Of a DNA stretch of 64,000 bases, positions 8,783-17,067 are shown one piece after another; position 1 is the first letter of the stretch, and every line of letters starts with the position of its first letter. The stretch spans positions 3,033,716 to 3,097,715 of the forward strand of contig NZ_AP026867.1 of NCBI RefSeq assembly GCF_026000115.1. The letters are read 5' to 3'. The stretch is from Aureispira anguillae (lineage in GTDB: Bacteria > Bacteroidota > Bacteroidia > Chitinophagales > Saprospiraceae). Below the pieces are notes generated by a model. The model saw only the letters and a list, made by a program, of their open reading frames with translations, searched no databases and was not told the origin of the DNA. Position numbers and translations under genes: made by a program.

Positions 8783-9331
8783 TTATAATTCTTTATTAGA
8801 TAAAAAGCTAAAATAAGATTGTCCGTACTGGCGAAGTTCTACAAATTTGGGATGATTTGCAAAATTTTGACGAGAATCATGTTCAATAATTAACAAACCA
8901 TTTTCTTTTAACAAAGTTTGTTGAAATACTATATTGACTAATAATTGAAATTTGGGTGAGTCATAAGGTGGGTCGGCAAAAATAACATCGTATTGTTGGT
9001 TATGATTTCCTAGGAATTTAAAGACATCTTGCTTTCTTATTTCTAGAACCTGCTCTAGTTTGAATGCTTGTGCATTTTGTTGAATGTAACGAACACAAGC
9101 CCCAAATTTTTCTACACAGCAAACATGGTTGGCTCCTCTTGAAGCAAACTCATAAGCTAAATTGCCCGTTCCCGAAAATAAATCCAAAACGTCGATCCCA
9201 TCCAATTCAATCCAATTTGAAAGAATATTAAACAAGCTTTCTTTCGCATAATCTGTGGTTGGACGAGTTTTCCACTTCGAACTAGGCATATCAAAACGGC
9301 GACCTTTTAGGAAGCCACTAACTATTCGCAT
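8783..9331 (-). CDS. rsmD: 16S rRNA (guanine(966)-N(2))-methyltransferase RsmD
   Basis: A 182-residue SAM-dependent methyltransferase that modifies G966 of 16S rRNA. The family start MRIVSGFLKGRRF is present, then RPTTDYAKESLFN, the SAM-binding motif VLDLFSGTGNLA near residues 48-59, and the catalytic tetrad DPPYD near 120-124. Length is typical. It overlaps the upstream DUF3822 gene by 10 bases, implying translational coupling; the DUF3822-rsmD pair is recurrent in Bacteroidota. Confidence 0.94.
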   Translation of the reverse strand: MRIVSGFLKGRRFDMPSSKWKTRPTTDYAKESLFNILSNWIELDGIDVLDLFSGTGNLAYEFASRGANHVCCVEKFGACVRYIQQNAQAFKLEQVLEIRKQDVFKFLGNHNQQYDVIFADPPYDSPKFQLLVNIVFQQTLLKENGLLIIEHDSRQNFANHPKFVELRQYGQSYFSFLSNKEL

Positions 9332-10167
9332 AATTTAAGGCTGTACAAATCAAAGAAAAAATTCTGAGGAAAATCTACTTGAGTTTTATTTCCAAAAACA
9401 TAGAAATTAGGTCGGTTAACAAAGTGAATTGTTTTAATATACTTATACAACAATTTATGTATTTCCGACTTAGCAACTAGCTCTCCAACGATGTATAGGG
9501 GATGTTTCTGAGGCATTAGTCCCAACTGTTTGTAAACCAACAAAACGTAATACAAACAATCTGGTGATGCTTTAAAAGAAAAGATATTGTGAAACAGCAA
9601 CTTAGATTTTTCAATCACTGTAATCATTACATAATGATCATAGATGTTGAGAAATATATTTTTGGAATTGCTGCTATCAAAATTTGCAATAAAATTATTG
9701 ATCAAGCCCGTTGACACATGAAAAAACTGTGCCGCAGGAAAATGTTCGATAATATCCTGTATATAAGGTTCTTCAAAAGCATAAATATTAGCTGCTTTTA
9801 AGCTTTCTATTTGATCAAAAGCAACCCGATCATTTGCCTTTAGTGCCACTGTTTGTTGCAAATAAATGCTTGCTTCCTTTTCGTCAAACAAGGACAGAGG
9901 AACCAAAGAAAAACGTGGCGAAAAAAGACCAACTTTGACCGATCTAAATTTTTCTCGAATAATGCTGTCTTCAATTAGTAACTGTTTGAGTGGTCCTTGC
10001 TGGGGCAAATCAGACAACTGATAAGTTCTCAGAGCAACCACTTGATTCTGTTGATTACTAATTAAATAAGACAACCTATCTATCCCCATAAGGACAGATA
10101 GGTCATAGGTATGAGTAAGACTTTTGTTAAAATCTTCTTCAAATATATTATATAAGATTTCTACCAA
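9322..10167 (-). CDS. DUF3822 family protein
   Basis: A 281-residue protein of unknown function that matches the pattern of Bacteroidota DUF3822 proteins, which usually sit beside rsmD. It has no signal peptide or membrane helix. Alternating strands and helices (for example FFHVSTGLINNFI, NIFLNIYDHYVMITVIE, YIVGELV) look like an actin/ASKHA-like fold, but I cannot prove it. The frame starts with TTG at 10167 overlapping the stop of the upstream gene by 7 bases; the first ATG in frame is 26 codons later, which would remove the first strand, so the TTG start is likelier. Confidence 0.75.
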   Translation of the reverse strand: MVEILYNIFEEDFNKSLTHTYDLSVLMGIDRLSYLISNQQNQVVALRTYQLSDLPQQGPLKQLLIEDSIIREKFRSVKVGLFSPRFSLVPLSLFDEKEASIYLQQTVALKANDRVAFDQIESLKAANIYAFEEPYIQDIIEHFPAAQFFHVSTGLINNFIANFDSSNSKNIFLNIYDHYVMITVIEKSKLLFHNIFSFKASPDCLYYVLLVYKQLGLMPQKHPLYIVGELVAKSEIHKLLYKYIKTIHFVNRPNFYVFGNKTQVDFPQNFFFDLYSLKLCE

Positions 10168-10787
10168 TTACCGTTTGTTGAGGGTTTATATAAGTCACCC
10201 ACTTTACGCAACTTGTTTGGATTATATTCAGGATCGTAAATTACATGCCCAGCAGAGTCAAATTCTGCCATATAAGTACCAATAGTGGTACCTACTTCAA
10301 AAGTAGAAGTCATCATAGAGTCGGTACCTTCTACGATAGCCTCTCCTGTTTTGATGTAGAACTTCTGACCATCAGAAAAAGGCACTGTAGTTACATAATC
10401 AAAATACTCATCGATTGACATCATTGGTTTTTTGACCTTCATCAATGATTTTTTGATAAAACCTTTTAAAGAATCTTTAGCTGGTATTTTAACCTCAACA
10501 GTAGATACTACTTGGTTGGTGTCGTATTTATCTCCAATAACTTGCTCCACCAAAAAAGTATCGTGTGTCAATACATATTTTAAGGAATCATAGTTATCGG
10601 CATACTTACCATGCAATGCCTTATAGATTTTTTGAAGTTCAGCTGCTTGCGTCAATCGTTCTCTAACCTGTTCTTCTCTAATTTCGCCTGTTTCCTTGAA
10701 TGTAATCGGTTTACGAATAGATTCAATCAATAAATAAACTAACCCGAGGGCAGCCAATGACAACAAAATATTTAGTGCAATTTTCAT
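10161..10787 (-). CDS. Hypothetical protein with N-terminal membrane anchor
   Basis: A 208-residue protein with one N-terminal hydrophobic helix (about residues 4-23, LNILLSLAALGLVYLLIES) and a polar remainder outside the membrane. A helical stretch (EIREEQVRERLTQAAELQKIYKALHGKYADNYDSL is the region, 38-72) precedes a strand-rich half. The helix plus AAELQKIYKALHGKYADN resembles the start of pseudopilins, but there is no prepilin cleavage site. It is the first gene of the run leading to DUF3822 and rsmD. Function unknown. Confidence 0.75.
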   Translation of the reverse strand: MKIALNILLSLAALGLVYLLIESIRKPITFKETGEIREEQVRERLTQAAELQKIYKALHGKYADNYDSLKYVLTHDTFLVEQVIGDKYDTNQVVSTVEVKIPAKDSLKGFIKKSLMKVKKPMMSIDEYFDYVTTVPFSDGQKFYIKTGEAIVEGTDSMMTSTFEVGTTIGTYMAEFDSAGHVIYDPEYNPNKLRKVGDLYKPSTNGNW

Positions 10788-11144
10788 TTGTAGTATGTTA
10801 TGAGATTATAGTATTTTATTTCTCAAGGCTAAACAAAAAATCAGAAAAAATGAATAGAAAAATTTTGTTCATTTTCTCTAACTGCAATTATACTTATTTT
10901 TTATGGAAAAAAAACAACATTAATATCCAATTTTTGAGTAGGCCCCAAAAAATAATTTTTCATCAATAAGAAAGATGCTCGTAAATTGTTTTTTTGGTGT
11001 ATATTATGTTGTTAATTATTTTTCTTTTAGCATTACTCCGTTTATAAATTGTATTCGATTATTACACTGCGTTAGTTTGTAGCTAAAGTTATAAAGCCAA
11101 AAACTATCTCACGAGTGTAACGAGCTAATTAACGGAGTATTATT
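10788..11144. other. Intergenic region with a nested inverted repeat
   Basis: 357 bases between the HMG-CoA lyase stop and the next minus-strand gene. The left two thirds is plain AT-rich DNA that probably carries the promoter of the 208-residue gene, but no clear -7 box is visible. The right third is the inverted-repeat structure at 11032-11141. Confidence 0.6.
11032..11141. repeat. Nested imperfect inverted repeat next to the HMG-CoA lyase gene
   Basis: Three paired blocks nest inside each other: ATTACTCCGTT (11032-11042) with AACGGAGTATT (11131-11141), TTACACT (11062-11068) with AGTGTAA (11114-11120), and AGTTTGTAGC (11074-11083) with GCCAAAAACT (11096-11105, partial). It starts within a few bases of the lyase stop, but no T-tract follows on either strand. 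Confidence 0.55.
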
Positions 11145-12005
11145 TTAGGTGTGTACAGGAAAAATAGAATTTGTCATTCCCATGGCTTCTGCAAAAAGAT
11201 CCATTCTAAAATTCAAATCAACTCCTTTGTTGATAAAATAATTCAGCATTTTTTCTGTTGGCATATTGCCTGTCAGATCATCTTTTGCCATAGGACAACC
11301 GCCATAACCTTTGATTGCACCATCAAAACGACGGCAGCCATTTCGGAAAGCAGCATCAATTTTTTCTTCCCATTCGTCTGGGCGGGTATGAAAATGCGCA
11401 CCAAACTCTACATCTGGATAAGGAGGGATTAGATTGCTAAATAAATACTCTATGGTTGCTCTATTAGCCACACCAATGGTATCAGATAGGGACAAAATCT
11501 TAATCCCCATATCTGCCAATAAATTGACCCATTTTTGCACAATTTCTACATTCCACTCATCGCCATAAGGATTTCCAAATCCCATAGAAACATAAACCAC
11601 TAGCTGTTTGTTGTTTTTTTGACATAATTCTTGAATGCCAGACAAACGTTTGAGTGATTCTGTAATCGTAGCATTGGTATTTCGTAATTGAAACGTTTCA
11701 GAAATAGAAAAAGGATAGCCCAAATATGCAATTTCGTCAAACGCACAAGCATCTTCTGCCCCCCTTCTGTTGGCAACAATTGCCAACAATTTAGTAGCCG
11801 TACTGTCTAAGTCTAGTTTTGAGAGCACCTTGGCCGTATCTTTCATTTGGGGGATGGCTTTGGGAGAAACAAAGCTACCAAAATCAATGGTATCAAACCC
11901 TACTTGGAGCAGCTTGTTGATGTAATTTGCCTTTACATCTGTTTCTATAAAAAATTCTTTGATGCCTTGCATGGCATCTCTAGGACATTCAATTACTTTG
12001 ACCAT
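11145..12005 (-). CDS. mvaB: Hydroxymethylglutaryl-CoA lyase
   Basis: A 286-residue TIM-barrel enzyme that cleaves HMG-CoA to acetyl-CoA and acetoacetate, used in leucine degradation. The N-terminal catalytic signature is ECPRDAMQG (family ExxPRDG/AxQ), the metal-binding HFHTR lies two thirds along, and the flexible active-site loop GGCPMAKDDLTGN carries the catalytic Cys. The ATG at 12005 is chosen: the longer frame starts with TTG at 12056, inside the predicted -7 box, so it could not be fully transcribed. It stands alone with no other leucine-degradation gene beside it. Confidence 0.9.
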   Translation of the reverse strand: MVKVIECPRDAMQGIKEFFIETDVKANYINKLLQVGFDTIDFGSFVSPKAIPQMKDTAKVLSKLDLDSTATKLLAIVANRRGAEDACAFDEIAYLGYPFSISETFQLRNTNATITESLKRLSGIQELCQKNNKQLVVYVSMGFGNPYGDEWNVEIVQKWVNLLADMGIKILSLSDTIGVANRATIEYLFSNLIPPYPDVEFGAHFHTRPDEWEEKIDAAFRNGCRRFDGAIKGYGGCPMAKDDLTGNMPTEKMLNYFINKGVDLNFRMDLFAEAMGMTNSIFPVHT

Positions 12006-12053
12006 AATATTTTTTGTATTCTCGGGTGTTCTACAGTTCTTCATTAAAAAACA

Positions 12054-12061
12054 CAAAGATA
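12054..12061 (-). promoter_or_regulatory. -7 box for the HMG-CoA lyase gene
   Basis: The minus strand reads TATCTTTG, an exact TAnnTTTG match 49 bp before the ATG at 12005, predicting a leader of about 40 nt. It supports the shorter start. Confidence 0.6.
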
Positions 12062-12094
12062 AAGGTAAAGTTCAAAATACTAAATAGATGGGCA

Positions 12095-12122
12095 TTTGTT
12101 TGCAAATAATACACTATCTTTG
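12095..12122 (+). promoter_or_regulatory. Bacteroidota promoter (TTTG ... TATCTTTG)
   Basis: A TTTG at 12095-12098 is followed 16 bp later by TATCTTTG at 12115-12122, close to the Bacteroidota -33/-7 arrangement. It would drive the small membrane protein at 12262 with a leader of about 130 nt. It is the best two-part promoter in the window. Confidence 0.6.
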
Positions 12123-12261
12123 CGGGCATATAACTAGACTTTGAATACCAATACGATCAGGAAATGAATTTTTTTCAGGGTCATTTTACAAGTTGTATTA
12201 ATGTTAATACTTCGTTATTTTTTTGCTTTTGAATGTCTAATCATCAAAAAATTATAATCAA

Positions 12262-12579
12262 ATGATCATGCAATTGGTTGGCTTTTTAATTTTAGCCTCT
12301 TTAATCTATTTTGCGACCACTACTACAGATAAAAATCCTAAATTGCGTTTATTTTGGATGTTAATTGGTTGCCTTATGTTTTTCACAGGAAGCCTTTGTC
12401 TTATAATCAACTCGGTAGGACTCACAGTAGGTTTTTTAGCATGGATAGAATCCATGGGTATTTTAGGCTCCTTCTTATTCAAATTAGGGCTTGTTTTTGG
12501 AGGGATTGCAATTGTTATTTTGGTCAACCACAATCCAGATGCTTACGACGAATATTTTGATGGCACCAAATATCAATAA
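12262..12579 (+). CDS. Small membrane protein, function unknown
   Basis: A 105-residue, very hydrophobic protein with three likely transmembrane helices: about residues 3-20, 31-52 and 68-93 (LFKLGLVFGGIAIVILVNH). The tail NPDAYDEYFDGTKYQ is acidic and polar. I do not recognise a family. A second ATG two codons in is an equally possible start. A well-formed promoter upstream argues that it is a real gene. It is separated from the sensor kinase downstream by 317 bases. Confidence 0.65.
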   Translation: MIMQLVGFLILASLIYFATTTTDKNPKLRLFWMLIGCLMFFTGSLCLIINSVGLTVGFLAWIESMGILGSFLFKLGLVFGGIAIVILVNHNPDAYDEYFDGTKYQ

Positions 12580-12896
12580 TCTGTTTTTAGCTGTCGTTCC
12601 ATTATTTACAATTCAACTCCGTTTATCCTCACTTTCTTGAGCTTGGCATATTTCGACCAACCTACAGCTAGTAATCAACTCCTGCTGTGTCTGCAATCTG
12701 CCAAGCTCTAAAAGTTGGCTATTGTTTCAGTGCGATCAATCATTTTTAATCTCTCTTTCGTACTTAAACCCTTCCTTCCCTCTCTCTGGCAACCATTGGT
12801 AGTTCATTTGACACAGTTCATTGAAAACAACTTTATTTATCCAACGAGTAATTGTACCTTGCCCCAACAGGCTCTTAAATTTTAATACCATTACAG
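12580..12896. other. Intergenic region with an inverted repeat, no gene
   Basis: 317 bases between the small membrane protein and the sensor kinase. The centre is taken up by the 12639-12708 stem. I see no convincing -7 box for the kinase; the only long frames here are short shadows. Confidence 0.55.
12639..12708. repeat. Long-loop inverted repeat
   Basis: GAGCTTGGCA (12639-12648) pairs perfectly with TGCCAAGCTC (12699-12708), and an inner ACAGC (12664-12668) pairs with GCTGT (12684-12688). The stem can be extended outward by five pairs with a two-base gap. No T-run follows on either strand, so it is not an ordinary terminator. Confidence 0.55.
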
Positions 12897-13976
12897 ATGT
12901 CGCCATTGAAAAATCCATCCTCATCCCAACTCAACAACAAGCAGTTAAACCTCGTCCTTCATTTAGGCTTTTGGTTGACCACTACCGCTTTATTTATGAC
13001 CATTACAGGGAGTTTTTATGGGTTTCAGATCGCTATTTTTAGAACCTTAACCAATATGCTTTGTCTGATTCTTTTGTTTTATGGCAATGCTTATTTTTTG
13101 GTCAATCGCTTGCTTGAACAAAAACGTTATGGTGCCTATCTTTTATCTACTTTGTTACTCTTTATTAGTGTTTTAGCCTTGCGCATACAAATTCACTCTT
13201 TTGCACCTGATAATTTTTACGAGCCATTCATCCACAATTTATACCAACCTCTAATTGGAAACAACCTGTTTTCCTATGTTTTTATATTTGTTACATCGCT
13301 TGGTATTTTAGTTTTTAGTCTCTTATATCAAGTATTGGTCAATCGTGCGGACAAAGAACGCAAAGACATGAAGGTCATCCACCAGTACCAACAGGCACAA
13401 ATTCAGTTTTTAAAAGCACAAATCAATCCGCATTTCTTATTCAATACCCTCAATAATATTTATTCATTGGCGGTTACCAAATCGGAGGAAACACCAGATA
13501 TGATTTTAAAGTTATCCGATTTGCTGCGTTATGTTATTTATAAAGGAGCAGAACCGTTGGTCTATCTAGAAGATGAATTGCTTCACATTGATAAATTTAT
13601 CGAACTGTTTCAAATGCGTAGTGAAACAGAACTAGACATACGTCTAGTGATAGAAGGCAAAATAACAGGCATAAAAATAGAACCTATGATTTTAATTCCC
13701 TTGGTCGAAAATTGTTTTAAGCATTGTGATTTTGACACCAATGAGGCCGCTTATGTTGTAATGAATTTGAGCGTTGAAAAAAATTGCCTTATTTTTAAAA
13801 CCTTGAATTCCAAAGATAATTATCAGAAGCAAAAAGATCAAGTAGGTGGTGTAGGACTCCATAATATCCAAGAACGCCTAAAAATCAATTATGGCGATAA
13901 TTATAGCTTAAAAAAGAAAGACCACCCAAAAACGTTTGAGATTGATTTAATGATTCCATTTACCCGTTATAAGTAA
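12897..13976 (+). CDS. Sensor histidine kinase, LytS/YehU type
   Basis: A 359-residue membrane sensor kinase. Four hydrophobic helices lie at about 20-40, 46-70, 79-98 and 123-145, with no separate periplasmic sensor domain. After a short coiled linker comes the His_kinase domain with the phospho-acceptor His179 in KAQINPHFLFNTLNNIYSL, then an ATPase domain with LVENCFKHC as the N-box and GGVGLHNIQERL as a G-box. The gene is seven bases upstream of its LytTR response regulator, so the two form one transcription unit. In this family the pair often controls a few target genes near by or membrane and cell-surface functions; the signal is unknown. Confidence 0.92.
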   Translation: MSPLKNPSSSQLNNKQLNLVLHLGFWLTTTALFMTITGSFYGFQIAIFRTLTNMLCLILLFYGNAYFLVNRLLEQKRYGAYLLSTLLLFISVLALRIQIHSFAPDNFYEPFIHNLYQPLIGNNLFSYVFIFVTSLGILVFSLLYQVLVNRADKERKDMKVIHQYQQAQIQFLKAQINPHFLFNTLNNIYSLAVTKSEETPDMILKLSDLLRYVIYKGAEPLVYLEDELLHIDKFIELFQMRSETELDIRLVIEGKITGIKIEPMILIPLVENCFKHCDFDTNEAAYVVMNLSVEKNCLIFKTLNSKDNYQKQKDQVGGVGLHNIQERLKINYGDNYSLKKKDHPKTFEIDLMIPFTRYK

Positions 13977-13983
13977 TGAAACC

Positions 13984-14739
13984 ATGCCAAAAATTAAAGC
14001 CTTGCTTGTTGATGATGAGTTTTTAGCACTCAATTTATTAGAAAATTTCATTAATCGCCTAGCAGATATAGAAATTGTTGCCAAGGTAAAATCGCCTGTT
14101 AAAGCCCTTGAAATATTGCAAAATCAACCCGTAGATTTGCTTTTTCTAGACATTCAAATGCCTACCCTTAGCGGCACCAATTTATTAAAAACATTGCCGC
14201 ATCCTCCTGTCACGATTTTTACTACGGCTTACGCTGAATATGCCCCCCTAGCTTTTGACCTAAATGCGGTAGATTATTTGCTAAAACCTTTTTCCTTTGA
14301 ACGTTTTCTGCAATCCATCAACAAAGCCAAACAACAACTCAACATTCGAACCTCGACCAACCGTCTCCCCCTCACGAAAACAATTGAGAAAACAGCCTCG
14401 CTAGTGCCTCCTACCGAACGAGCATTTATTGCGGTAAAGGTAGATGGGGACATTCAAAAAATATACTTAGACGATATTATTTATATTGAGGGGTTAAGGG
14501 AATACATCCGTATTGTTTGCCAAGAAAAAAAGAAATACATTACCCTTGAATCTCTTAAAAACATGGAAACAATGCTTCCCGATGCTGATTTTATGCGCAT
14601 TCACAAATCTTATATTATTGCAAAAGCAAAAGCCACAAAACTAGTAAGAAATAGACTGGAGATCGATAATTTTCACCTGCCCTTCAGCCGCAGCAAACGC
14701 AACTTAATTATTCAAGAAGTTTTTAAAGGAGGGCAATAG
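13984..14739 (+). CDS. LytTR-family response regulator
   Basis: A 251-residue DNA-binding response regulator. The receiver domain (about 1-120) has acidic residues Asp10-Asp11, the phospho-acceptor Asp56 in LLFLDIQMPTLSG, the switch Thr in TTAY, and Lys in YLLKPFSFERF. A short linker leads to a LytTR domain (about 145-250) with AVKVDGDIQKIYLDDIIYIEG, the pattern LRIHKSYI-like in DFMRIHKSYI, and a C-terminal PFSRSKRN. It is phosphorylated by the kinase just upstream and binds DNA through beta strands. Targets cannot be read from this window. Confidence 0.93.
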   Translation: MPKIKALLVDDEFLALNLLENFINRLADIEIVAKVKSPVKALEILQNQPVDLLFLDIQMPTLSGTNLLKTLPHPPVTIFTTAYAEYAPLAFDLNAVDYLLKPFSFERFLQSINKAKQQLNIRTSTNRLPLTKTIEKTASLVPPTERAFIAVKVDGDIQKIYLDDIIYIEGLREYIRIVCQEKKKYITLESLKNMETMLPDADFMRIHKSYIIAKAKATKLVRNRLEIDNFHLPFSRSKRNLIIQEVFKGGQ

Positions 14740-14752
14740 GTTTGTCTGCAAA

Positions 14753-15649
14753 TTATTCATCGTCTCGAATAATAAACACTACTCCTAAAATCAAAATCGT
14801 AGCAGCACAAAGCGATTGGCTTGTTATGACCTCGTTGTTAAAATACCAGCCCAACAATAGTGCAATAATTGGATTGATGTACGTTGCCGTAGCTACCTTT
14901 CGAGGGTCTTCTTTGATTAGCAAATAATTAAAAGCAGTATAAGCGATAATTGAACCAAAAAACATCAAATACAACAAAGACCAAAAGGCTTTCCAAGTAA
15001 ATCGGTTGGCAATAGACGCAATATCTTCTTGCAAGACTAAACTAACCAACAATAAAACAAAACCAGCCGTTAGCATTTGAATCGCTGTATTGGCAATTTT
15101 AGAAGTTGGCAAATCTGATCCTTTCATATAAATCGCCCCTAAGGTCCATCCCATAATAGCAACGGATACAGCAATAATTCCCTTATAAGCATCAGGGCTT
15201 GTCGTAATTGCGTCTTGGCTAACTAAAATATACATCCCAACCATTCCCAACGCTACTCCAAGCATCTTTTGCATACTTGCCCGTTGCCCAATCAACAACC
15301 AAGAAAAAACAACCAAAACCAAGGGCTCACAACCAACAATCAAAGAAGCCATTCCCGTATCCAAATACAAGACCGACCACATAGCCCCTCCTGAGCCGAT
15401 TCCTAGGATCAGAAAACCAAAAAATGCAGCATTTCTTATTTGTTTTGACGTAGCTGTTTTATAGCCTTTATAACTAACAGATAACAATAATCCCCCTGCC
15501 ATTAACAGGCGAATAGCTGTCATAAAAAAAGGTGGAAAGGATTCAAAAGCCCAATCTGTGGCTAGATAAGTAGACCCCCAAATAAAGTAAATGCAGAAAA
15601 AGGAAATGGGTATTAAATACCGATCAGATCGCAGATCGCTTAGTTTCAT
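14753..15649 (-). CDS. EamA/DMT-family transporter
   Basis: A 298-residue inner-membrane protein with ten likely helices and two repeated EamA halves. The family N-terminus is ISFFCIYFIWGSTYLA; PPFFMTAIRLLMAGGLLL follows, and the second half begins at about residue 150 (GIIAVSVAIMGWTLGAIYMKG). Such carriers export amino acids or other small metabolites using the proton gradient, but substrate cannot be called. The ATG at 15649 is chosen because the longer frame starts with TTG and the -7 box lies inside it. It converges on the LytTR regulator gene with a 13-bp gap and no terminator. Confidence 0.9.
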   Translation of the reverse strand: MKLSDLRSDRYLIPISFFCIYFIWGSTYLATDWAFESFPPFFMTAIRLLMAGGLLLSVSYKGYKTATSKQIRNAAFFGFLILGIGSGGAMWSVLYLDTGMASLIVGCEPLVLVVFSWLLIGQRASMQKMLGVALGMVGMYILVSQDAITTSPDAYKGIIAVSVAIMGWTLGAIYMKGSDLPTSKIANTAIQMLTAGFVLLLVSLVLQEDIASIANRFTWKAFWSLLYLMFFGSIIAYTAFNYLLIKEDPRKVATATYINPIIALLLGWYFNNEVITSQSLCAATILILGVVFIIRDDE

Positions 15650-15663
15650 TGATTTTTTTTCTG

Positions 15664-15671
15664 CAAAGGTA
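15664..15671 (-). promoter_or_regulatory. -7 box for the EamA transporter gene
   Basis: The minus strand reads TACCTTTG, an exact TAnnTTTG match 14 bp before the ATG at 15649, predicting a very short leader. Confidence 0.5.
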
Positions 15672-15869
15672 TTTATAAATTCTCGTTCTTTGATGTAGTA
15701 ATCCGCTAATTTTTTGTTTTTTGGTAAAACCAAAAAGCAAATTAATTCCTCTGTTTGATGCCCCAATCGCTCACTTTTCTAAAAAGAAAAAACTATTCTA
15801 CTGATAATCAAATTAATGCATTTGTAATTTTACAATATTTTTTAACATGATATCGAAACTGAATTATAA

Positions 15870-17054
15870 TTAGTCCTTTATCTCCAACAAATTATTTATT
15901 GTTTGATCTTTCACCTTCTGAATAAGGTCGCCTAATCTTCCTCTAAAATTGGTTTCTTCGGGATCAAAGACAGCCCCATATTTTAAGAGCAGTTGAAGCA
16001 CTCCTACGGTATTTTTAGTGTTAGGAAAAATAAATAGATTGTACAGTGGCGAACAGCCTGCCTGCTTTTCATTGGGATCTGCTCCCCGCTCTAATAAGAG
16101 TTGTACCAATTTGGTATTTTGCCGAATACAAGCCATTCCCAAAGCACCTTCAATAATTACATTTTTTTTGTTCAGGATCTCTTTTGCTAACTCGTCTTGA
16201 TCTCCTCGGATACAAAGATTTAACAAAGACATTTTATCGTAATTGTAATAATTGAGATGGTCTGCTTTCTTTAACAAGGGTAACAAATTATCAACTTGCC
16301 CTGCCATCAGCTTTGTCATTAACTGGACTATAGATGTATTGGCTTCATTGGCATGGGCTGCCTCAAAAAATGCAATCGTCTGTTTAGATTGGTTGATCCT
16401 TGCAATATCCAAGGCAGTCCACCCATATTGATTGGTTGCATTTATTGGCACTCCTTGTTTCAGTAAGATTTGGCAAATCTCTGGCCAACCGTTTCCTGCT
16501 GCTATATGCAAAGGAGTATAACCATAGCGATCGCTTATTTGCAAATCTGCTCCCCCCTCCAATAAAGCATTTAAAACCTTAGGTTCGTTCCAACGCAGCA
16601 ATTCATACAACACCGTTCTTCCCCAGTTGTCTCTTTCGTTGATGTCTAAATCTAATGAAAGTAAAAATTTTAGTAGTTTAATTTTTGTGGTAGAACGATC
16701 TCCATACCGCATCTGAACGAGCGCATAAAATAAGGTTCTATTGTTGCGATCTTTGGTGTGGATATTAGCCCCTTGCTCCATCAAGTATTGGGCAATCGTT
16801 GTTGATCTGGATAAAATAGCTTCGTACAAAGGCGTATGCCCTGTCCCTAAGGTAGATTCTATGTCTGCCCCTAATGCTACAAAATATTTTACAAAAGAAA
16901 GCTTTCGGTAATTAACAGCATAGTGCAGCAATGTCCCCCGAAACAACCCCATTGAATCCGTAACCAAATCCTGAAGCATAGAAGTTTGTCCGCCATAAGC
17001 TTCTTCAAACTCCTTAACGGTTCCTCTTTCTATTAATTCTATTGCTGTTTTCAT
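15870..17054 (-). CDS. Ankyrin-repeat protein
   Basis: A 394-residue protein made largely of ankyrin repeats, a protein-binding scaffold. Clear repeat cores include GTLLHYAVNYRKLSFVKYFV, GHTPLYEAILSRSTTIAQYL, NRTLFYALVQM, GRTVLYELLRW, GYTPLHIAAGNGWPEICQIL and GWTALDIARINQSKQTIAFF; a second, more divergent block follows after about residue 270 (ERGADPNEKQAGCSPLYNLF). No signal peptide or enzyme domain is visible. The ATG at 17054 is preferred over a GTG at 17081, leaving 13 bp after the reductase-like gene, so the two are almost certainly cotranscribed. Binding partner unknown; the linked unknown protein and reductase are candidates. Confidence 0.85.
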   Translation of the reverse strand: MKTAIELIERGTVKEFEEAYGGQTSMLQDLVTDSMGLFRGTLLHYAVNYRKLSFVKYFVALGADIESTLGTGHTPLYEAILSRSTTIAQYLMEQGANIHTKDRNNRTLFYALVQMRYGDRSTTKIKLLKFLLSLDLDINERDNWGRTVLYELLRWNEPKVLNALLEGGADLQISDRYGYTPLHIAAGNGWPEICQILLKQGVPINATNQYGWTALDIARINQSKQTIAFFEAAHANEANTSIVQLMTKLMAGQVDNLLPLLKKADHLNYYNYDKMSLLNLCIRGDQDELAKEILNKKNVIIEGALGMACIRQNTKLVQLLLERGADPNEKQAGCSPLYNLFIFPNTKNTVGVLQLLLKYGAVFDPEETNFRGRLGDLIQKVKDQTINNLLEIKD

Positions 17055-17067
17055 ACTCTTGTCTAAA

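Noticed and set aside
12736-12924. A 62-codon minus-strand frame covering the start of the sensor kinase gene
   Set aside because: It overlaps the N-terminus of a well-supported kinase gene on the other strand and has no recognisable sequence.
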